Position numbers and translations under genes: made by a program | The notes under the pieces: generated by a model | What the model saw: only the letters and a program-made list of their open reading frames with translations | Told to the model about the DNA's origin: nothing | The model's database searches: none | In this document: piece by piece, positions 5,768 through 6,275 of the stretch | Layout of the letters: the number at the start of each line of letters is the position of its first letter | Numbering within the stretch: position 1 is the stretch's first letter | Assembly: GCA_021159225.1 (NCBI GenBank) | Contig: JAGGSE010000211.1 | Span: 1 to 6,275, forward strand | Direction: 5' to 3' | Length of the DNA: 6,275 bases | DNA from: a bacterium | GTDB taxonomy: Bacteria; Patescibacteriota; Minisyncoccia; Minisyncoccales; JAGGSE01

Positions 5768-6275
5768 TTTCCAAAAAAATTTTCAAGAAAATAAATGACT
5801 ATCTATGGGAGATTCCAAAGTCCTTTAGGTCGGATATGAGGGTACCGGCAAGGATTTATGTTTCTGAGAAGATGTTGGAAGATGTAGAATCCGAGGCATT
5901 AAATCAATTAATTAATGTCGCTTCCTTACCTGGAATTGTAAAATATTCTTTAGCAATGCCTGACATCCACACTGGGTATGGTTTTGTTATTGGCGGCGTT
6001 GCAGCAACAAGATATCCAGATGGAGCTATTTCTCCTGGGGGAGTTGGGTATGATATATCATGTTCAGTCAGATTATTAAAATCAGAATACACTGAGAAAG
6101 AAATTAGACCTTATTTAGAGAAATTATCTACCGAAGTTCAAAAAGAAGTGCCTTCAGGTTTGGGAAGAGGAAGACAGATAAAACTTTCAATTGAACAAAT
6201 TAATAGAATTTTAGAAGGAGGAGTGCCTTATTTGGTGGAAAAAGGTTATGGAGAAAAAGAAGATATTGAAAATTG
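5764..6275 (+). CDS. rtcB: RtcB RNA-splicing ligase, C-terminal two thirds outside the window
   Basis: RtcB joins 2',3'-cyclic phosphate or 3'-phosphate RNA ends to 5'-OH ends using GTP and Mn2+, in tRNA splicing or RNA repair. The frame opens with ATG 5764 inside the archease stop (ATGA) and stays open to the right edge: 170 residues of the usual 400-480. Diagnostic segments are SLAMPDIHTGYGFVIGGVAA (62-81), ISPGGVGYDISCSVRLL (89-105) with Mn-binding Asp97 and Cys100, VPSGLGRGRQIKLS (129-142) and VEKGYGEKEDIE (158-169). The canonical YDINCGVR is YDISCSVR here, with the metal ligands kept. The active-site His that becomes guanylylated lies beyond the window. No Shine-Dalgarno is visible; translation probably depends on coupling to archease. 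Nine of its 14 leucines use TTA, against three of 14 in archease, and GC is about 35% by hand count over 5881-6275, so this gene may have a different history from its neighbours. Confidence 0.95.
   Translation, partial: MISKKIFKKINDYLWEIPKSFRSDMRVPARIYVSEKMLEDVESEALNQLINVASLPGIVKYSLAMPDIHTGYGFVIGGVAATRYPDGAISPGGVGYDISCSVRLLKSEYTEKEIRPYLEKLSTEVQKEVPSGLGRGRQIKLSIEQINRILEGGVPYLVEKGYGEKEDIEN

Noticed and set aside
5904..6092. Minus-strand open frame over rtcB
   Set aside because: It opposes conserved RtcB motif regions and has no recognisable content.
1..6275. Alternative genetic code (UGA as glycine, known in some CPR groups)
   Set aside because: TGA ends archease, the Mur ligase and the helix-rich gene exactly at family-typical or overlapping ends, and no in-frame TGA interrupts a motif.

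Overview
The window looks like a gene-dense bacterial chromosome segment, most likely from a Candidate Phyla Radiation (Patescibacteria) genome, perhaps a parcubacterium. This is an inference. It rests on the Mur ligase, whose short hydrophobic N-terminus resembles CPR homologues as I recall them, on bacterial -35/-10 promoters, and on a mevalonate pathway in a cell that also makes peptidoglycan precursors. The code is standard: TAA, TAG and TGA all act as stops at gene ends. No tRNA, rRNA, CRISPR, IS element or phage gene was seen.

Left part (1-3273) is a mevalonate block. On the minus strand, a bacterial-type HMG-CoA synthase (2214-1021) is followed 1 bp later by an archaeal-type thiolase that runs off the left edge (1019-1, 339 residues visible). 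On the plus strand, diphosphomevalonate decarboxylase (2272-3273) points away from them. A 57-bp gap separates the divergent pair and holds two back-to-back promoters whose -10 boxes lie 7-8 nt from the ATGs, so both mRNAs are predicted to be nearly leaderless. These genes cover the first two steps (acetyl-CoA to acetoacetyl-CoA to HMG-CoA) and the last (to isopentenyl diphosphate). HMG-CoA reductase and the kinases are not in the window.

Middle part (3251-4104): an unrecognised, charged, helix-rich protein on the minus strand overlaps the end of the decarboxylase gene tail to tail by 23 bp. Its likely start is ATG 3922, because the upstream TTG in frame at 3961 forms the -35 box of a good promoter. 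A 143-bp AT-rich gap follows, with a weak imperfect inverted repeat.

Right part (4105-6275) is a tightly packed plus-strand operon: a MurE-family Mur ligase without the usual N-terminal UDP-substrate domain, archease (14-bp overlap), and RtcB RNA ligase (ATGA overlap, cut by the right edge after 170 residues). Archease activates RtcB, so that pairing is expected; the link to a cell-wall ligase is less so. Base composition falls from roughly half GC in sampled lines of the thiolase and HMG-CoA synthase genes to about 35% in the visible rtcB part, where leucine codons also shift strongly to TTA.

No wholly new system is evident. The most unusual points are the Mur ligase with altered substrate motifs, its overlapping linkage to RNA-repair genes, the mixed archaeal/bacterial origin of the first two mevalonate enzymes, and the compact leaderless promoters.
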